Positions 1 to 12,976 of a DNA stretch of 64,000 nt are shown piece after piece. Source of the DNA: Ostrinia nubilalis (lineage: Eukaryota > Arthropoda > Insecta > Lepidoptera > Crambidae). Every line of letters begins with the position of its first letter. Position 1 is the first letter of the stretch. The notes below the pieces were generated by a model. That model made no database searches, was not told the origin of the DNA, and was given only the letters and a program-made list of their open reading frames with translations. The stretch is taken from the NCBI RefSeq assembly GCF_963855985.1, contig NC_087096.1, positions 3,100,001-3,164,000 on the forward strand, in the 5' to 3' direction. Both the position numbers and the translations under genes were made by a program.

Positions 1-763
1 GGCAAGATTGTCTGTGCAAGATAATTAAAATTATAACGCATCGAGATATGCATTTGCATAATCATGAGGTCTTCATCGCTGCAGTGGAATTCTAAAACTG
101 CTTAATCAATATCAAAATGGAATCTTATGATTAAAACATTAATAATGTTATGGTAAGATTTCTTACGGTGTAATCGTACGCGCTAATGAGTCTTTTTGCC
201 TTTGTTTGCATGATTGTGCACTAGCCCTTAGTTGTTCATACTTATTTTTATGTAACTTCAGTGCTTAATTTACATGATACAGTAATTAAATAAACTGTTA
301 ATCTACATTTTCTAATTAGTATTTTTAAGTCTTTAGAGTTTAGAGGTACTCGGAACCGTATGTTTCGCCCTTCGTACTATAAATTAACCTGTTTGCAAGG
401 TAAGTATTTTTGGGCAAAGGGGCGAAAGATACGGGGCGAAGAATAATCATTAAGTAGAGAATAAAAAAGATAATCGAAATTAATTAATTACCAAAGGAAA
501 GCGTCTCTGTTGAGCATTTTATAGTTTGGTAAAGCACTCAAGTTGCAAAATTTCCACCGCACCTTACATAAAAGGCTAAAGCTTAGCTAATTAATAAATG
601 AGGTTAATGACGTTAACCCCGCATTATGGTAATAAAGCGGTGATTACAAGGGTGTGCGCACCTGACCGCGTGTAGGCCCAATGCGCAATCGGGAGCGCGA
701 TCAGGAATTAACATAGTTGATGCGCAAGCGCAGGTCGGATAGGGCTGCCTCGTTGTTTATTTA
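1..763. other. AT-rich stretch, no gene recognised
   Basis: No convincing reading frame or RNA gene is seen. A GC-richer patch at about 655-720 has several GCGC runs but no open frame of note. Confidence 0.6.
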
Positions 764-991
764 CTACTAGATTTCCGCCCGCGGCTTCACCCGCGTGAAA
801 TTTTGTCTGTCACAGAAAAACTTTATCGCGCTCGTCCCTGCTTCAAAAACCGGGATAAAAACTATCCTATGTCCTTTCCCGGGACTCAAACTATCTCTAT
901 GCCAAATTTCATCAAAATCACTTCAGTGGTTTAGGCGTGAAAGCAAGACAGACAGACAGAGTTAATTTCGCGTTTATAATATTACTAGTAT
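764..991 (+). repeat. Short interspersed element, family A, copy 1
   Basis: The copy starts ACTAG followed by a GC-rich CCCGCGGCTTCACCCGCGTG block. It runs through TTTTGTCTGTCACAGAAAAA and AAAACTATCCTATGTCC, reaches a CAGA microsatellite at about 949-961, and ends with a variant of TTTATAATATTAGTA. Copies at 12748 (reversed) and 38789 align along their whole length. I recognise this sequence type as very common in Lepidoptera. It has no coding capacity and was probably mobilised in trans. A degenerate second head (CGCCCGCGTGAACTTCGTTC) lies just downstream at about 1023-1060. Confidence 0.75.
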
Positions 992-1659
992 ATGTAGATA
1001 GGTCTATAACTTAACTCAATCAGCGCCCGCGTGAACTTCGTTCTGTTACAGAATGTCTTTCTTTATCGCGTATTGTTTTCGTAATTAACGACCCGATAAA
1101 CCATACAAATAGTCACGTTGATTTTCAGACTTTGTCACCCCATTTCCCCCTTTGAGGAGATGAATTCTAAAAAAATCCAAAACATGTGTTTATTCATTCA
1201 TCGATAGGATGAATAATTGAATATTATAATATATTAATCTTGTTACCACTTACAAACTTTGGCCGTTTCACGTAGGTTTTAAGTTTAACGTAAAAAACGT
1301 TTTGGAGAAATTCATACTATACGAAATCATGACGCGCGTTGTAAGCTTAGAAAACCCTGAAAAGTCTACTAATCAACCTATTACATACTATTTCATAATT
1401 ATCGATATTAGTAAAAAATTGTGACAGGCAACCCTAACTAAGCATAATAGTTCTTAATTGTAGAGAATAAGCATGCGTTTGCAAATTCAGCATCGTTTGG
1501 GCAAATATGCCTTCTCACGGTGTCATGACTTTGTGGCCTGTCGGGAAACGTCGGGGTTTAAGCTAGCATTCCTTGAGTAGGATAAGGATCGAAATGTGCT
1601 ATTAATGATATATGACTTAGGGACTACACATCAAACAGAGAACGGACAGCAGCGCTCTT
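992..1659. other. No gene recognised
   Basis: AT-rich sequence. Apart from the degenerate family A head near 1023-1060 I see no feature. Confidence 0.5.
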
Positions 1660-1800
1660 TGAAAAACATCAATCTTTTAAACTGCGATCTCCAACCCGCC
1701 TTCCAAGCGTGGGGATTTTGGCAAAACTCTCCACTACAGTGGAGGAGGCTCATAATCCAGCAGTGGACTGTAAAGGGCTGTCGATGATGATGATGATGAC
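1660..1800 (+). mobile_element. RTE-like non-LTR retrotransposon 3' end, degraded
   Basis: The stretch contains CAGTGGAGGAGGCTCATAAT, then CCAGCAGTGGACTGTAAAGG, and ends in a (GATGAT)n tail at about 1783-1798. In Lepidoptera this is the usual 3' terminus of RTE-type elements, where the last codons read like PAVDCKGL and the tail is a trinucleotide repeat. Only the terminal 140 bases remain, so this is a 5'-truncated dead copy. Confidence 0.6.
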
Positions 1801-1904
1801 TCCACTTACTTAGTATGTATGGAATTTTCATTAAAGCTTTGACTTCACTATAAGTTTTGTGGCTTCTATAATATCCGTATGACAATACCTATTGGGAAAA
1901 CGGG

Positions 1905-1996
1905 ATTATTCCCACCTTTCGTTCCTACCGCTGCAAGTGCAACTCCTGTGTAGCTAGAATCTATAGCTTGACCGCCAATAAAAGCCCAACCAGTGA
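1905..1996 (-). repeat. Repeat P, copy 1 (protein-like)
   Basis: On the minus strand one frame reads TGWAFIGGQAIDSSYTGVA, then LAAVGTKGG. The same peptide pattern recurs in copies at 37248, 40851 and 63731. Differences among copies are mostly compatible with the frame (Q/K, V/A, P/S), which suggests descent from coding sequence. I do not recognise the protein. This copy lacks the NDSLTL portion seen in the longer copies. Confidence 0.5.
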
Positions 1997-4313
1997 AAAT
2001 ATTGCAAAATATGTTTCTACATTACACTTATGTACCTATTATAGGTAGGTATAGGCTATTGGAGGATTTGGCCTCGCTATTCTACACTCCAACACTGGCT
2101 AAGCAGGTTGGGGAGGCCCGATTGTCATTTCTCCCTTATTCGTCTTTTACATCATCGGAAAGAGCGGCCCTATTTAAGCCACAATCAAACGGTAAACTTA
2201 CACTTACTTAATACGAGGACACAATCAATAATGATAAAGTCCTCAAGATATCTTTCATTAGAAACCGAACCGATGTTGATCAGAAAGCTAAGTGGACCAT
2301 TTCTAATTGATCCAAGTTGGTCCGATAAGTGTTCGAACGGTACAACAAGCCAAACACTTATGTGGTTATAAATAAGGGTTATATTACAACAAAAATGCGT
2401 AACCTGATGCGCTGGCTATACAACAATGATGGTATCGGGCCAGTTAAAAAATAAACTGGCTGATATAAAGTATGATCGTTCACACACCGATCACATAAGA
2501 CATTCTAGGGTTGGCATGCTGAAGATATCCTATTTATAGTTCCGTTTTCTCAAGTTATCACAGAGCATTTTCCCCAAGCATGATTCAAACCTGTAACTGC
2601 AGGCTTCGACTTTAAGTGACTGAAATTTTCAGGCGATTTTCACATCACTAAATAAAACAACTGCTACTATACTGATAAGTACATTGCAATTGCCCTAAGG
2701 CCCTTTGTGCGTTTGAAAGATCTCAATCAAAATATGAGAATATGTACAGCTGTCAATGGCAATCGATTTAATGATAATGTCAAATATCACATAAACCGAT
2801 TGACTGACTAGTCACAACAACAGACTTACTACGACTTAACGGACAGATGAGTTGATCGAATTGACGTGGCATACCGTTATTTATTTTGGTCGGAAGCCCT
2901 TATGATCGTATATGAACAGATAGTGATTGTTTATTATAATGTAGCACTCATATGGTGTTAGAAGAAATGTTTTCCTTTGTAAATTGTCATCTATATGTGG
3001 ATGCACGGATTTTGGTTGGACTCTTACAAACGACGCTGTTATAAAGTAAGGCAACGCATCAGTTACTTTTCTTGTGCTGCTAATCTCAATGAGAATTAGA
3101 CAGCACAATTACGTGACACGCTACAAAACCATTTGTCCTTCTTAAAAATAAAACAGGTAACGGAGGGCTCGACCCTCATTTAACGTTACCTCCGAATTGA
3201 CATCTGTCATTTTTCAATTGATCACAGATAAAATAAGTTTCGATTTTTCAACTTAACTATCACTTCCAAGTCCAACGGTTATTTCCAAAACTAAGAGGTA
3301 GCCCTATAGAACAGGAGTTTTTGCAAGTACCCTCTCGCTATTAAATAATAATCTCTTCCATATTACGTCGGCGATGCCCCCATTAGGCAGCTTTATGGGT
3401 ATTGCCCGCATGCCTGCAACCTTTTTTCATGGGACCTTTACGTGATATTACAGCTGATTATAGCTATTAACCGTATCAGTTAATCTGGTTCAAGTATCTT
3501 AGAAATTAACTATAGTTTCGACGGCAAAGAAGTCATCCCAAACATTATATCAAGTTATTAATTCAATCAATTCAATAACAATAATTAATAACAAACCAAC
3601 AATTTGTGGTCTTTCGGTTTTACATTTAGTGTTTTATTGAAAAAGGTAGTATTAATTTCTCTTGGGATAACATACAAGCATCAGTAATGAGTTCATTGTT
3701 AAAATAATATGCGTTTCTATACATATTTTATATATCTTTATTTTTTATGGTGTTTAACCGATTAAGTCCCAGACGGCATTAATTAATGTCATAACAATTG
3801 ATTATCTATTGTGTCTAGATTCGCGGAGCTTGAAGGATTAATAAAGAGTACCTATCTATCTAAGTATCTACTCGTAACACTTTCCGCAACTACTCTAAGG
3901 CTTAAACCTTTACTTGAGAAGCTTATTAATAATATGTTATATTACCTGCAGAGCCTCTTATCTATTAATTGATAGTCATCATTACTTAAATATCGATGTA
4001 TCTTTAGCTTAGAAAATTGAAAGATAAGTGACTCTAAGCTTGTCTTGCTAGATTGCCTGTTTAAAATCTAGGAGAAATCTACCAACACAATCTCATAGTC
4101 TATTACAGAACATGTTGGGTATACTCGTGGTTAGATCGTAATGGATAGTGTTTTATAATTATCTACTAGTAAAAGACTATTTAATTCATATTGTAAGTCA
4201 CAATATAAATCGATGTATCAGTAAACGTTCCAAGCTGGATTAAAAACTCAGTAAAAAACTCAGTAAAACTCATTTATTTCTGCAAGTAGGCTTTAAAAAA
4301 GCACTTTTACACG
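1997..4313. other. AT-rich stretch, no gene recognised
   Basis: Only short random-looking frames occur on both strands. I see no repeat boundary, splice-bounded exon or RNA gene. Confidence 0.55.
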
Positions 4314-5092
4314 TCTGGCAAATGGGCGTAAAGTTATGTACAGTCACGGAATGAAAAGGTTCGTCAGTTTTCAAATTGATTCCTTCAACGAATCGCGAGC
4401 ACATAATAATTACCTTTTGAAACTATGTTACAGAATAATCTCGAGTTAGAGAAAATAATCTTTAACTGTTCGTCAGTAGAGTTCAAAATTATCCAGATCA
4501 AAGTTGTTTGACGATTTAACTTGTCAAGAAGATTATTATGATTGATAAACTAAAACCTTCTTGTTGGTTCAACCTGCCATTATCTATTAAATAAATTAAA
4601 AACTACATTTTGTAATATTGCACTAATGGGATAGAAAAATAAACAAGCAAAACCTTATTCGTTAGCAAACGTCATATTTATTTAAATATTAGCAGCAATG
4701 TTTCTTGCACGGTTATGTTGGCAGGTTTGACTCTTACAGTATCTAGTGCAAGCGAAAACCGACACTAAGGTGACGAACCTTTTCATTCCGCGACTGTACT
4801 TAGGATAGTTACCTAATTATGTTTGTTTATGTGAATCAAAACTAAAGTTGTTAACACTCAAGATCTACTCTTTATCAACATGTCCACAAATGTAGACAAA
4901 ATAAATATAATAATGAAAATATAAATATTGAAATTCAACTTAAAGCTACTATGCTTTGCATAGAGTTTTGAGCATATCATACTCGTAATACTCAAGAGTG
5001 TATGCCGGTTGTATGCTGAGTAAAGTGGCGTGTACAGCCGCTTGGGCGATGCATATCGACCTAATGATTGATGTTTACGCCCATTTGCCAGA
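4314..5092. mobile_element. Outer inverted-repeat element interrupted by a Tc1-like insertion
   Basis: A perfect 19-bp inverted repeat, TCTGGCAAATGGGCGTAAA at 4314-4332 and its complement at 5074-5092, brackets the segment. The nested element at 4341-4796 starts only 8 bp inside the left repeat. Without it the outer element would be about 320 bp, a typical MITE size. No target duplication is visible outside the repeats, so the outer boundaries are tentative. Confidence 0.45.
4341..4796. mobile_element. Non-autonomous Tc1/mariner-type element (456 bp)
   Basis: The ends are inverted: CAGTCACGGAATGAAAAGG at the left and the complement of CAGTCGCGGAATGAAAAGG at the right, continuing into TTCGTCA. 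TA dinucleotides flank both ends (4339-4340 and 4797-4798), as expected for Tc1/mariner insertion. The interior has no transposase frame. I recognise this end sequence as a recurrent lepidopteran type. Confidence 0.7.
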
Positions 5093-5582
5093 CTAGTTCC
5101 ATCTCTTATGACGGGCTCCGAAACTAGAGAAATCATAGCCTATTAAGGTTACACCAAAAATAATATTAGACGATGGTTGTTAAAAACGATGTAAATTAAG
5201 CAAAGAAATCATAATCACTAGAAACTGCATGCAAACCAATCAATAAAGCGCCAGAAAACTAGAGACCAAGACTAGTAAAGCAACTCAGCTACAACTACTA
5301 CCATAAACTACTCTTTTGGGTTGATTGTTGTGTAATTATTACTATCTGGCCGCTACACTGTGAGTTCGTGAATTTCATAAAAAAAGCATAAGCCAAGCTG
5401 TAATAATTACTAATTGCACAATTTGTCACACAAAAATCTTTGAGATTCCGATGTTGGTCCCTTAAGAACATTTGCTTAATACCCGTTTAATAACCTTGTT
5501 TAATTTTTACATAGTGTAGGTATAATTCCACATTTACATCTAGTCTAGTAAAATTCTATTTTGTTTTAATATTCTATTTTAG
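5093..5582. other. No gene recognised
   Basis: AT-rich. It ends in a pyrimidine-rich run and TTTTAG at 5577-5582 that could serve as a splice acceptor for the GC-rich patch that follows. Confidence 0.5.
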
Positions 5583-5765
5583 TGGCCCAACTCGCACGCA
5601 GCGATGCGCACTGCCCACCGCTCAGCTCAAATCGTGATTAATGCGACACCGTCGTCTCCGAGCCCGGAACTGGGCGGTCTGGTGCTGGATCTTCAGCTGT
5701 CAGAGAATTACGCCAGACATGCGCAAATAAATAAGCTCTGTTTAACTTGTGATTGTGATCAGTGA
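5583..5765 (+). other. Candidate exon or GC-rich conserved patch
   Basis: A GC-rich island of about 180 bases in AT-rich surroundings begins right after an acceptor-like TTCTATTTTAG. One frame is open from 5583 to a TGA at 5763-5765; it has an ATG at 5604 and contains ATPSSPSPELGGLVLDLQLS. A second frame, if the upstream exon supplied one base, would read AQLARSDAHCPPLSSNRD and stop. I recognise neither product. It may be a terminal exon, a leader exon or a regulatory island. Confidence 0.2.
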
Positions 5766-8420
5766 TGAGAAAATGACCAAACATTGTGTTAAGAAATGTT
5801 TGTTTCTTGGCTTGGCTCTAGCTCTAGGTTACTAACAAATCCGAGACATAATTTTTATTTATATTTTATTTTATTTTTAATATTTTATTTTTTCACCAAA
5901 AATTGTTATCCGTTCTTCACTGTATTTCCATTATCATGGTTTTGTACACCTATGACCGACCACCCATAGGATGAAGTAAAGAAACTGTCTTTAATTTGCT
6001 AAATGAATGACTATAGTCTCTCAAAATGTAACGAGTCTAATCTGCTCTATACTCTCTCTCTCCATAGATGTCATGGAACAAACGAAGAAAAATTGTTTCT
6101 TATTGTAATTAGCGTTGATTAGCGGTGAGTTGCCCCGAATTTTGTCAGTGTGTGCGTGCGCGCCGCATACGTATTGGCGCGCTCACATACAAACCGCGCT
6201 CGGTGCGTTTCTATGAAGATGACCTACTCATTTGTATTTACTCTGCAAAAAGGCAGGACAACTTGTTTATGTTTTTCAGAAAGGAACAAAACATTCATTA
6301 ATTTATTGTTAATTTCTTATTCATTTATTTATATTAGGAAGACTAGGGTTTACATAATTAACTTAACTTGCAATATTAATACATTTCAAAGGCGAAATTC
6401 GGATGAACTCTTTTCAAATCAAATCTACTCAACAACATGGACCAAAACCCTCTCTCATTTTTAATTGTACATCTGCTATAGCATTAACAGCCACCGTTAG
6501 TCACGATATCTGCGAGGTAAATTATAAATTAGCTGGCGCAGCTGAGTTATACCGAGCACGAGCCACTATTATATTAATCTATAGCGGTAAGAATAGAAGG
6601 CTAATTTTATTTATAGGGAAAGCCAACGAACAACTTGTATTGCAGTTTTGTAATATTTTTTAGGAGTTGAATGTTTATAAGCAAGAATGATTTCACGGAA
6701 CTTGCGCTAAACAAATATAAAGTCTTTAGGTAAGTACTACATGATTTCATTATGTTAAATTATTTTAAAACATAACTGAAAATATACATACACGAAAACA
6801 AAATTACCAAATACTGAAATTTCCCGAAGCGCATGTTTCAGTGACCTTGTATTTAGTTAAGGAAAATGTATGGTCTTCTTGTATCCTAATATCACTACTT
6901 AGCTTTGTTTCCTTCCTTTAAACTTCTATATTATTTCAAAATAATATCTGAGCCAAGTTAAAGTTTTTCATTCGAACATCACAACATGACATCTATTAAA
7001 TAAACAATTTTTATTTCTTTCTTTTCTTTCTATTTTGGCCCAGTATGTTCTTAAGTAATCAGTATATTATTATGAGCCTGCCTTTTAGACTTCTTATGGC
7101 GAACGATGGCTATCAATATTATGCCCTTTTGCAAACAAACCCGCGGCGATCACATAACAGGTATTCCGACGACGTTCCCAGCCTCCAGCCCTGTACTCTG
7201 TACCACACATCTCAGCGATTTATCTTTAAAAAAGCACACCAATTAAACTCAACGCACCCAGTAGCCAATGATTAATCAATCTAATCAGATAGTCAGCGAA
7301 CAATTCATTAAGGGCACATAGCCGTCCAATTACGTACAATATGTGTGGAAAAAATCACATTTTCCAAGATGAAGTTTCCGACATATATGCTTATCGGGGG
7401 TCTTATCTATCGCACGAAAGAAATTGACATGTAGCTGACGCGTATACGGAGCAAAGTCGGTTATGAATTTATACTTTAATAAATTATCTGTTGTGTCTGC
7501 CGCCAGTCATTTTAACACACATTTGACAGTGGAATCAATCAGCTAAGATCACCATTAGTCGATGCCTGGATATGTACTGGATGTAGAGTTGACAGGTTTT
7601 AAAATATAACATTACTTAGGTAGTTGATTGCAACTGCGAAATTGGCTGTAACGTTTTATGAACTATGGGTATTTTAGTACCTAATGTGTGAATGTTCCTA
7701 AGTTTATTTATTTAAGGACACCATACATTCACAGTTTCCTTGTACATAATTATGCTAAGGTGTTGCCATTATTAAAGGTTGCCACGACATCCACAGAATG
7801 TTGGATAATAATGAAGTTGCCAAAGTGACAGAATGCGAAGTTATAAGTAATCTGAGGACTCTGTGGTAACAGGATTCTTATTTCACTCCTCAAACCAAAC
7901 TTAGAAACAGCAAGAACCTTAACTCTCTGTTTATGTTTGATTCTGCCCTTAAAGTACCTATAGACCACCAGAGCTGTCACAACCCAAGTGATTAGCAGGG
8001 ATCAATAGTAAAATAGGCATGACACCATTGGTAAGAAACACTGGCTATAACCACTGAACACCTTTTTTTTAACTTGCAACCAAATCCGTTTGGCCTAATT
8101 GACATTATGTTGTAAGAAAAATATCTAAAAACACTGTCGTTAATCTGGTGTGATGTCAACCGGGGTTTTGCCCATTTGGAGACTTCGGAGCTGTGTTAGA
8201 CGACGGAACATATCGCGGCTCGCGACAGGTGCATCCATAATACATTTCGCGCGAGTTTATACTTACCGGAGTAATTTGACTCGATAGCCGAGCGATCTTC
8301 CAGTTAGATCAGAGATTAGATAGCCTTTGATATGTTTACGGATTGCTTGTGATAGTCGACTTTTTGTGACGTCTGTCCAAGAGCCTACTAAGCCTTATTA
8401 AATTGTTTTATAACTGAACG
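5766..8420. other. No gene recognised
   Basis: Mostly AT-rich. A short patch at 6145-6215 is rich in GTGCG/GCGC, and a GC-richer patch lies at 8160-8245. Frames at 6150-6663 overlap each other and show no motif or splice context, so I treat them as chance. Confidence 0.5.
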
Positions 8421-8510
8421 ATCATCATCATCATCATCATTTCAGCTATAGGACGTCCACTGCTGAACATAGGCCTCCCCCAATGCTTTCCATGCTGAAC
8501 GATCAATGCT
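8421..8510 (-). mobile_element. RTE-type retrotransposon 3' end (minus)
   Basis: Read on the minus strand it contains GGGGGAGGCCTATGTTCAGC and AGTGGACGTCC, giving GEAYVQQWTSYS and a stop. A (GAT)n tail follows, visible on the plus strand as CATCATCATCATCAT. This is the classic C-terminus and tail of lepidopteran RTE elements. Only about 90 bases survive. Confidence 0.75.
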
Positions 8511-9219
8511 CACCAAAACAATTGATTTCAGGGTAAGAAACAGCTTTAATTAATACAGGTCAAAACTCAATTCAGTTTCAAGCATAGATTAGAGCTTTTG
8601 ATTGGTTAAATTTGAATATGTAGACTCATAGGGCATACTCTAAGGCAGAATCTAGCTGAGAATTATATCTCAAAACTTTGTTATAAAATTATGTAATACG
8701 GAACGGATTATGAAGCTAAATGTTTATTATAGGTTTATTCAGTATAACATCGACTCAGCATGTTTCTTTGTAGAGTTTGGATATGCATCATTGCCAGGAC
8801 AAGATATTTCTTCTCTCATCTCGTAGAAAAAGATCATCATCATCCAAATACCTACATAATATGCCTTATTCTAAATTAAAAAAAATCGTAAGTGGAATTT
8901 AAGATATTATTTAAATTAAATTAAGTGGTTTACAATCCTCTCGCAAATCTTCCGTCAATTGCCGCCTTGAAGTTAAAGCTATTAGAAAGTCACACCTTCA
9001 CTATACGTTACTGGATGTGCATTGTTGACACAATGAATGCGCCGATTGAGCTGTCCGGCCGGACACCTAATGTACAGCTCATTCAGCAATCCCGAACGTT
9101 TCACTTTCGGACGCGCGACCATTGGGATGTCTAGAGTGAAACTGGGATAACATACATCTTGTATCACATTAGAATCTAAAGTTTTTTTAAAGAAAAGTAA
9201 TTTTAAAATTTCTCATAAT
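8511..9219. other. No gene recognised
   Basis: AT-rich. Overlapping frames on opposite strands at about 8925-9167 show no recognisable motif. Confidence 0.5.
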
Positions 9220-9320
9220 CCAGCTAACCCCTCGTGGTGAGCTAAATATGCTTCTGTCACGAGTGGATTCACCACAATAGTCCAGCGGCGGCAGGTATCG
9301 AACTCGCGTTCCTTGGATTA
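9220..9320 (-). repeat. tRNA-derived SINE-like sequence
   Basis: On the minus strand, CGAGTTCGATACC at 9293-9305 resembles a tRNA B box, followed by a body containing GTGGTGAATCCACTCGTGAC. No tRNA cloverleaf can be completed, so this is best read as a degraded tRNA-derived SINE or tRNA pseudogene. Confidence 0.3.
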
Positions 9321-9394
9321 CGAAGGTATAAAAACAAAGCATTGTTTAATGATTAATTTCCATTCTGTCTGGTTGTTGTGAAAAAATTGACACA

Positions 9395-9545
9395 GGAACA
9401 TGTCGTTTCAACCAAATTTTGTCTACTTCTGGACAAAAGCCTCCCCTCACGGATTTCTACAAAGACCGTTCCTGCGCTACCCGCATCCAGGTGCTTCCCG
9501 CCTCATGTTAGTCAGTCGCCTTGTTTACCTACATCACTTCTAATT
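9395..9545 (-). mobile_element. RTE-like retrotransposon 3' end (minus)
   Basis: On the minus strand it reads GGGAAGCACCTGGATGCGGG, then AGCGCAGGAACGGTCTTTGT, and near the 3' side a degraded form of GTCCAGCAGTGGACGTC with GGTTGAAACGAC. The segment at 58299-58420 matches it with a conserved GxWMRxAQxRSLW reading. It is a truncated, mutated copy. Confidence 0.65.
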
Positions 9546-12500
9546 TTGGAATTCTACTAGTATAAATTAACTCTGGCGGAAATATGAATCTTTTTAAAAG
9601 AATCTGTTGTAATTTCCATAAACATTTCCAACCTAACAAGTACCGAACAGCCCTAAGTTAAATAACCAATTCATAAAGGAAATCCAGCGGCAACATATTT
9701 TCCGTCGCAGGCCATCAGCGACTCCCTACATTTATTTTGCATCCTAAGTCAGAGCATAAATATTTACAGAGTCATCAGCGGCGACACTTGAAGGATGTTA
9801 TTCGTTTGAATACATAAATGTTACTTTGAAGGCGTATTTTAAATACTCTAAGGCCTCCTGAGGTTACATTCGTTATACGAGTAGATTCGATCGGTCGAAA
9901 GACTCGAATGTGTCGGAATGCGAATCCTACAGTATCTGGGTAAATCTCTTTCCATAACTGGGTAAAGTGGGTGTTTTTCTCTCAATTCCTCAAATCCTTC
10001 ACGTAAGCTGTTATCCACTTGCCAGTAAAAATATTATTTCCATGTCATCTCTATTTTCTTCATAGGATTAATTTAAGATTTTTGAAGAATAAGAAACATT
10101 TTTGCATTGAGCATTATATTCAATTATATCAAAAATTATGAAGGTGGTGTCAATTTTTTCCCTACGTAGAAAGGACCATTTTTCATTATTTTAATGAGGG
10201 GTAACATAAAGTAATAGCATGAATCTGTCCTAAAATATACCAAAAAATAAACACAACTACGACGTGGTTTCTCATTTAAGTTTGCAAACCCGGATCCTGT
10301 TTCAATTTTCATCAAAGCCCATAAACTTTTCCACTTTAGGAACATTCCATGACAAATCGTGCCTTCCATTTCTATTTTCTATGAATTTAACATCACGTTT
10401 TGTGACAAGTAAATTCATGGAGAGACTTCTAAGATATTGAATCTTCACTTGCCATCAATAATTTAGCAGTAAAATAATATTAATTTCTTATTCATTTTCT
10501 GATTTTAAGTATTTTTACAGAGCTGCAGTAAGTATTGCTGTTTATATTACTTCTTAGATATTATCTTTGTACTAACATCTTTTTTACGCTACCTATTTAA
10601 TTAATATTCTCACTTATATTTTTGCACGTAGAAATTGATAAATTAAAAAAAAAACATAAAAATGTTATGATCATTCGTTCACTCGTTCAATTTATTCCAT
10701 CCCTACGCACGGCATCCACAAGAAACCGTAAAGGTAAGAAAATGATGAAAAATCAAAGCGGCCGATCCGATTTATGTTTTCAGTAAACATTTATGTGCGC
10801 ATAACTTCGACCAGTGATCATTAATTTTATGATAAGCGATTGACTTGAATGGGATCTAGATGTGTTTTTCGATTCGTTTTTCCGCGAAGTAGTGCTGCGA
10901 AAGAATGGTTCATCGATAGGTACTATCGTGACCCTTAATCTAGACTTAATAAATAATAAAATTTATCTATAAATTTACCTCTAGTGTTTCATCCAACCTA
11001 GTTATAACATTTTAAATTCAATACTAGTGAAGATACTCACTGCTCCCCTAAACGTCATTGGCGATTAAAGATCATGTGATACGATAAGAAATTTAACAAA
11101 TCCTGCATTACATATTATTATCATTATTTATTGTCTCAAATCAAATTATGTACCTATTAGTATGTAGGCTTTTTTCAGGACTCTTATAACGTCCCAAATA
11201 TGAGTATAGCTTGCCCTGCCACCACTTTTGGGGCAACATATCGACAAGTTTTGAGAAGAAATGGGGCAAAAAACTTAATCACCTTTGTCAGCCTATATTT
11301 ATTAAAATCGCAATAAGACAGGTAGTTTTGGAATTTTTATATCATAACAAATGAATCCAGGGTTTCTCTGATTTATCACTTATTGTCAAGGGTCGATGCA
11401 TTCAATAGAGGTCATATATTGCAACTGATATAGAATGCCATTTAGCGATACCTTATTTATCGATATCTTGGCAGCACTACCGCGAACGCGTGTGGATTGC
11501 AGGTGCACGGATGTTGCTCAGTCGCCTCATACTTCGGAGGTGATGAATGGGAGGTATAGTAGACCAATTAATAAATAATATTTATTGCACTCGTTTCGAC
11601 ACAGACTACATTTTGGGCATGTGTGATTTAATATATCAAACTCATAGCAATACAACATCGAGTCACACTGAAAAGTTTCTTTTTTATCCACAACGTATGT
11701 AATGTAAAACATAGGCGGGCACGCACCTAAGTTTCATAAGATAGAGTTCCAGTACTCGAATCATACGGCGAGCCATATTGTACCAAACAAAACTTTAGAA
11801 AAATATTCGGAACTTTTCCATTTGCATTCATAAAATTAGCTCATTCTTAATAGTATTTCATGTAGGTGGTCATGATGAGAGAGGGATAATGTAATATTAA
11901 TTAAGCTGTTTCAATAATTGTGAGTGATTTAAATAACTACATTACTTTTTAAGTCAGCATGCTTTTCGTAACCGTCTAAAAATGCAATTCCCTGTCGGAA
12001 ATATCACTTATCAATCAAACCGACCGACATACCTGTCGCCGTTCGTTTTGTGCAATTCGCAAATCGGTGGCTTCCCGGACGGCGGGTCAGATAGCTTTAT
12101 GTTAAAGTAATTTATCCAGGATCTGACTTTAAGATTGAGCATTAGTGTTGCCGCACACTAGGCCACCACTCGCAGCCACAAGGGCCATCGTCGGTTTCAC
12201 AATAGGCCTTCTTCTTCCTTATATTTTAACTATCAAACTACCGTATAACATCGAATCAAAATAAACTATGAATTTATTAAAGCGATGACCTTTCCACACA
12301 AAAGTAGTGTGAAGATTAACAAGGCAGACAACTCGAATTAATTAGTGTTTTCCAATAAAGATAAAATATTTTAAAAAATACATATAAAACACACATGGGA
12401 GCACGTAATGTTACATACCGATCTATAATAATCTTAGGGTTAAATTAGATTAATTTTATTTTAATTGTATTGATTTATGTGAATTTTAATGTCGAAGTAC

Positions 12501-12747
12501 TTAATTTTCCCATACAATGTATTTTGTTTTTGGAATAAATAAATGAAATAAAATAAATTAACGAGTAGTGGCTCAGTGTGTTATTGCTTGTAACCAAAAT
12601 GTGGCGACTCGAAAGCTTTGTGCATTCTTAACAATTTGGACGTGGCCACCACTTGCAGTCGCCACTAGTGTCCCAATGTGCGGCGGCGCGCTTGAGCAAC
12701 CATTACATCCGGATACAGTTTGTTTCCTCTACAAATCCTACATCCCA
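9546..12747. other. AT-rich stretch with one faint repeat, no gene
   Basis: The plus strand at about 11205-11290 (CTGCCACCACTTTTGGGGCA ... GAGAAGAAATGGGGCAAAAA) looks like a heavily mutated relative of the retrotransposon-derived repeat at 62683-62890. Elsewhere only short chance frames occur. A GC-richer patch at 12025-12085 has no open frame worth naming. Confidence 0.5.
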
Positions 12748-12976
12748 ACTAATATTATAAATGCGAAAGTAACTCTGTCTGTCTGTCTGTCTGTTACGCT
12801 TTCCCGCTTAAACCTCGCAACCGATTTTGATGAAATTTGGCATAGAGATAGTTTGAGTCCCGGGAAAGAACATAGGATAGTTTTTATCCCGGTTTTTGAA
12901 ACAGGGACGCGCGCGATAAAGTTTTTCTGTGACAGACAAAATTCCACGCGGGCGAAGCCGCGGGCGGAAAGCTAGT
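12748..12976 (-). repeat. Short interspersed element, family A, copy 2
   Basis: This is a reversed full-length copy. It begins on the plus strand with AACTAATATTATAAATGCGA and a CTGT microsatellite (about 12776-12795), and ends with CGCGGGCGAAGCCGCGGGCG followed by GCTAGT. It aligns with the copies at 764 and 38789. A long open frame that crosses it is a by-product of the repeat sequence. Confidence 0.8.

Noticed and set aside
12568..12975. 135-codon plus-strand frame
   Set aside because: Most of it is the reversed family A interspersed element; the peptide only reflects repeat sequence.
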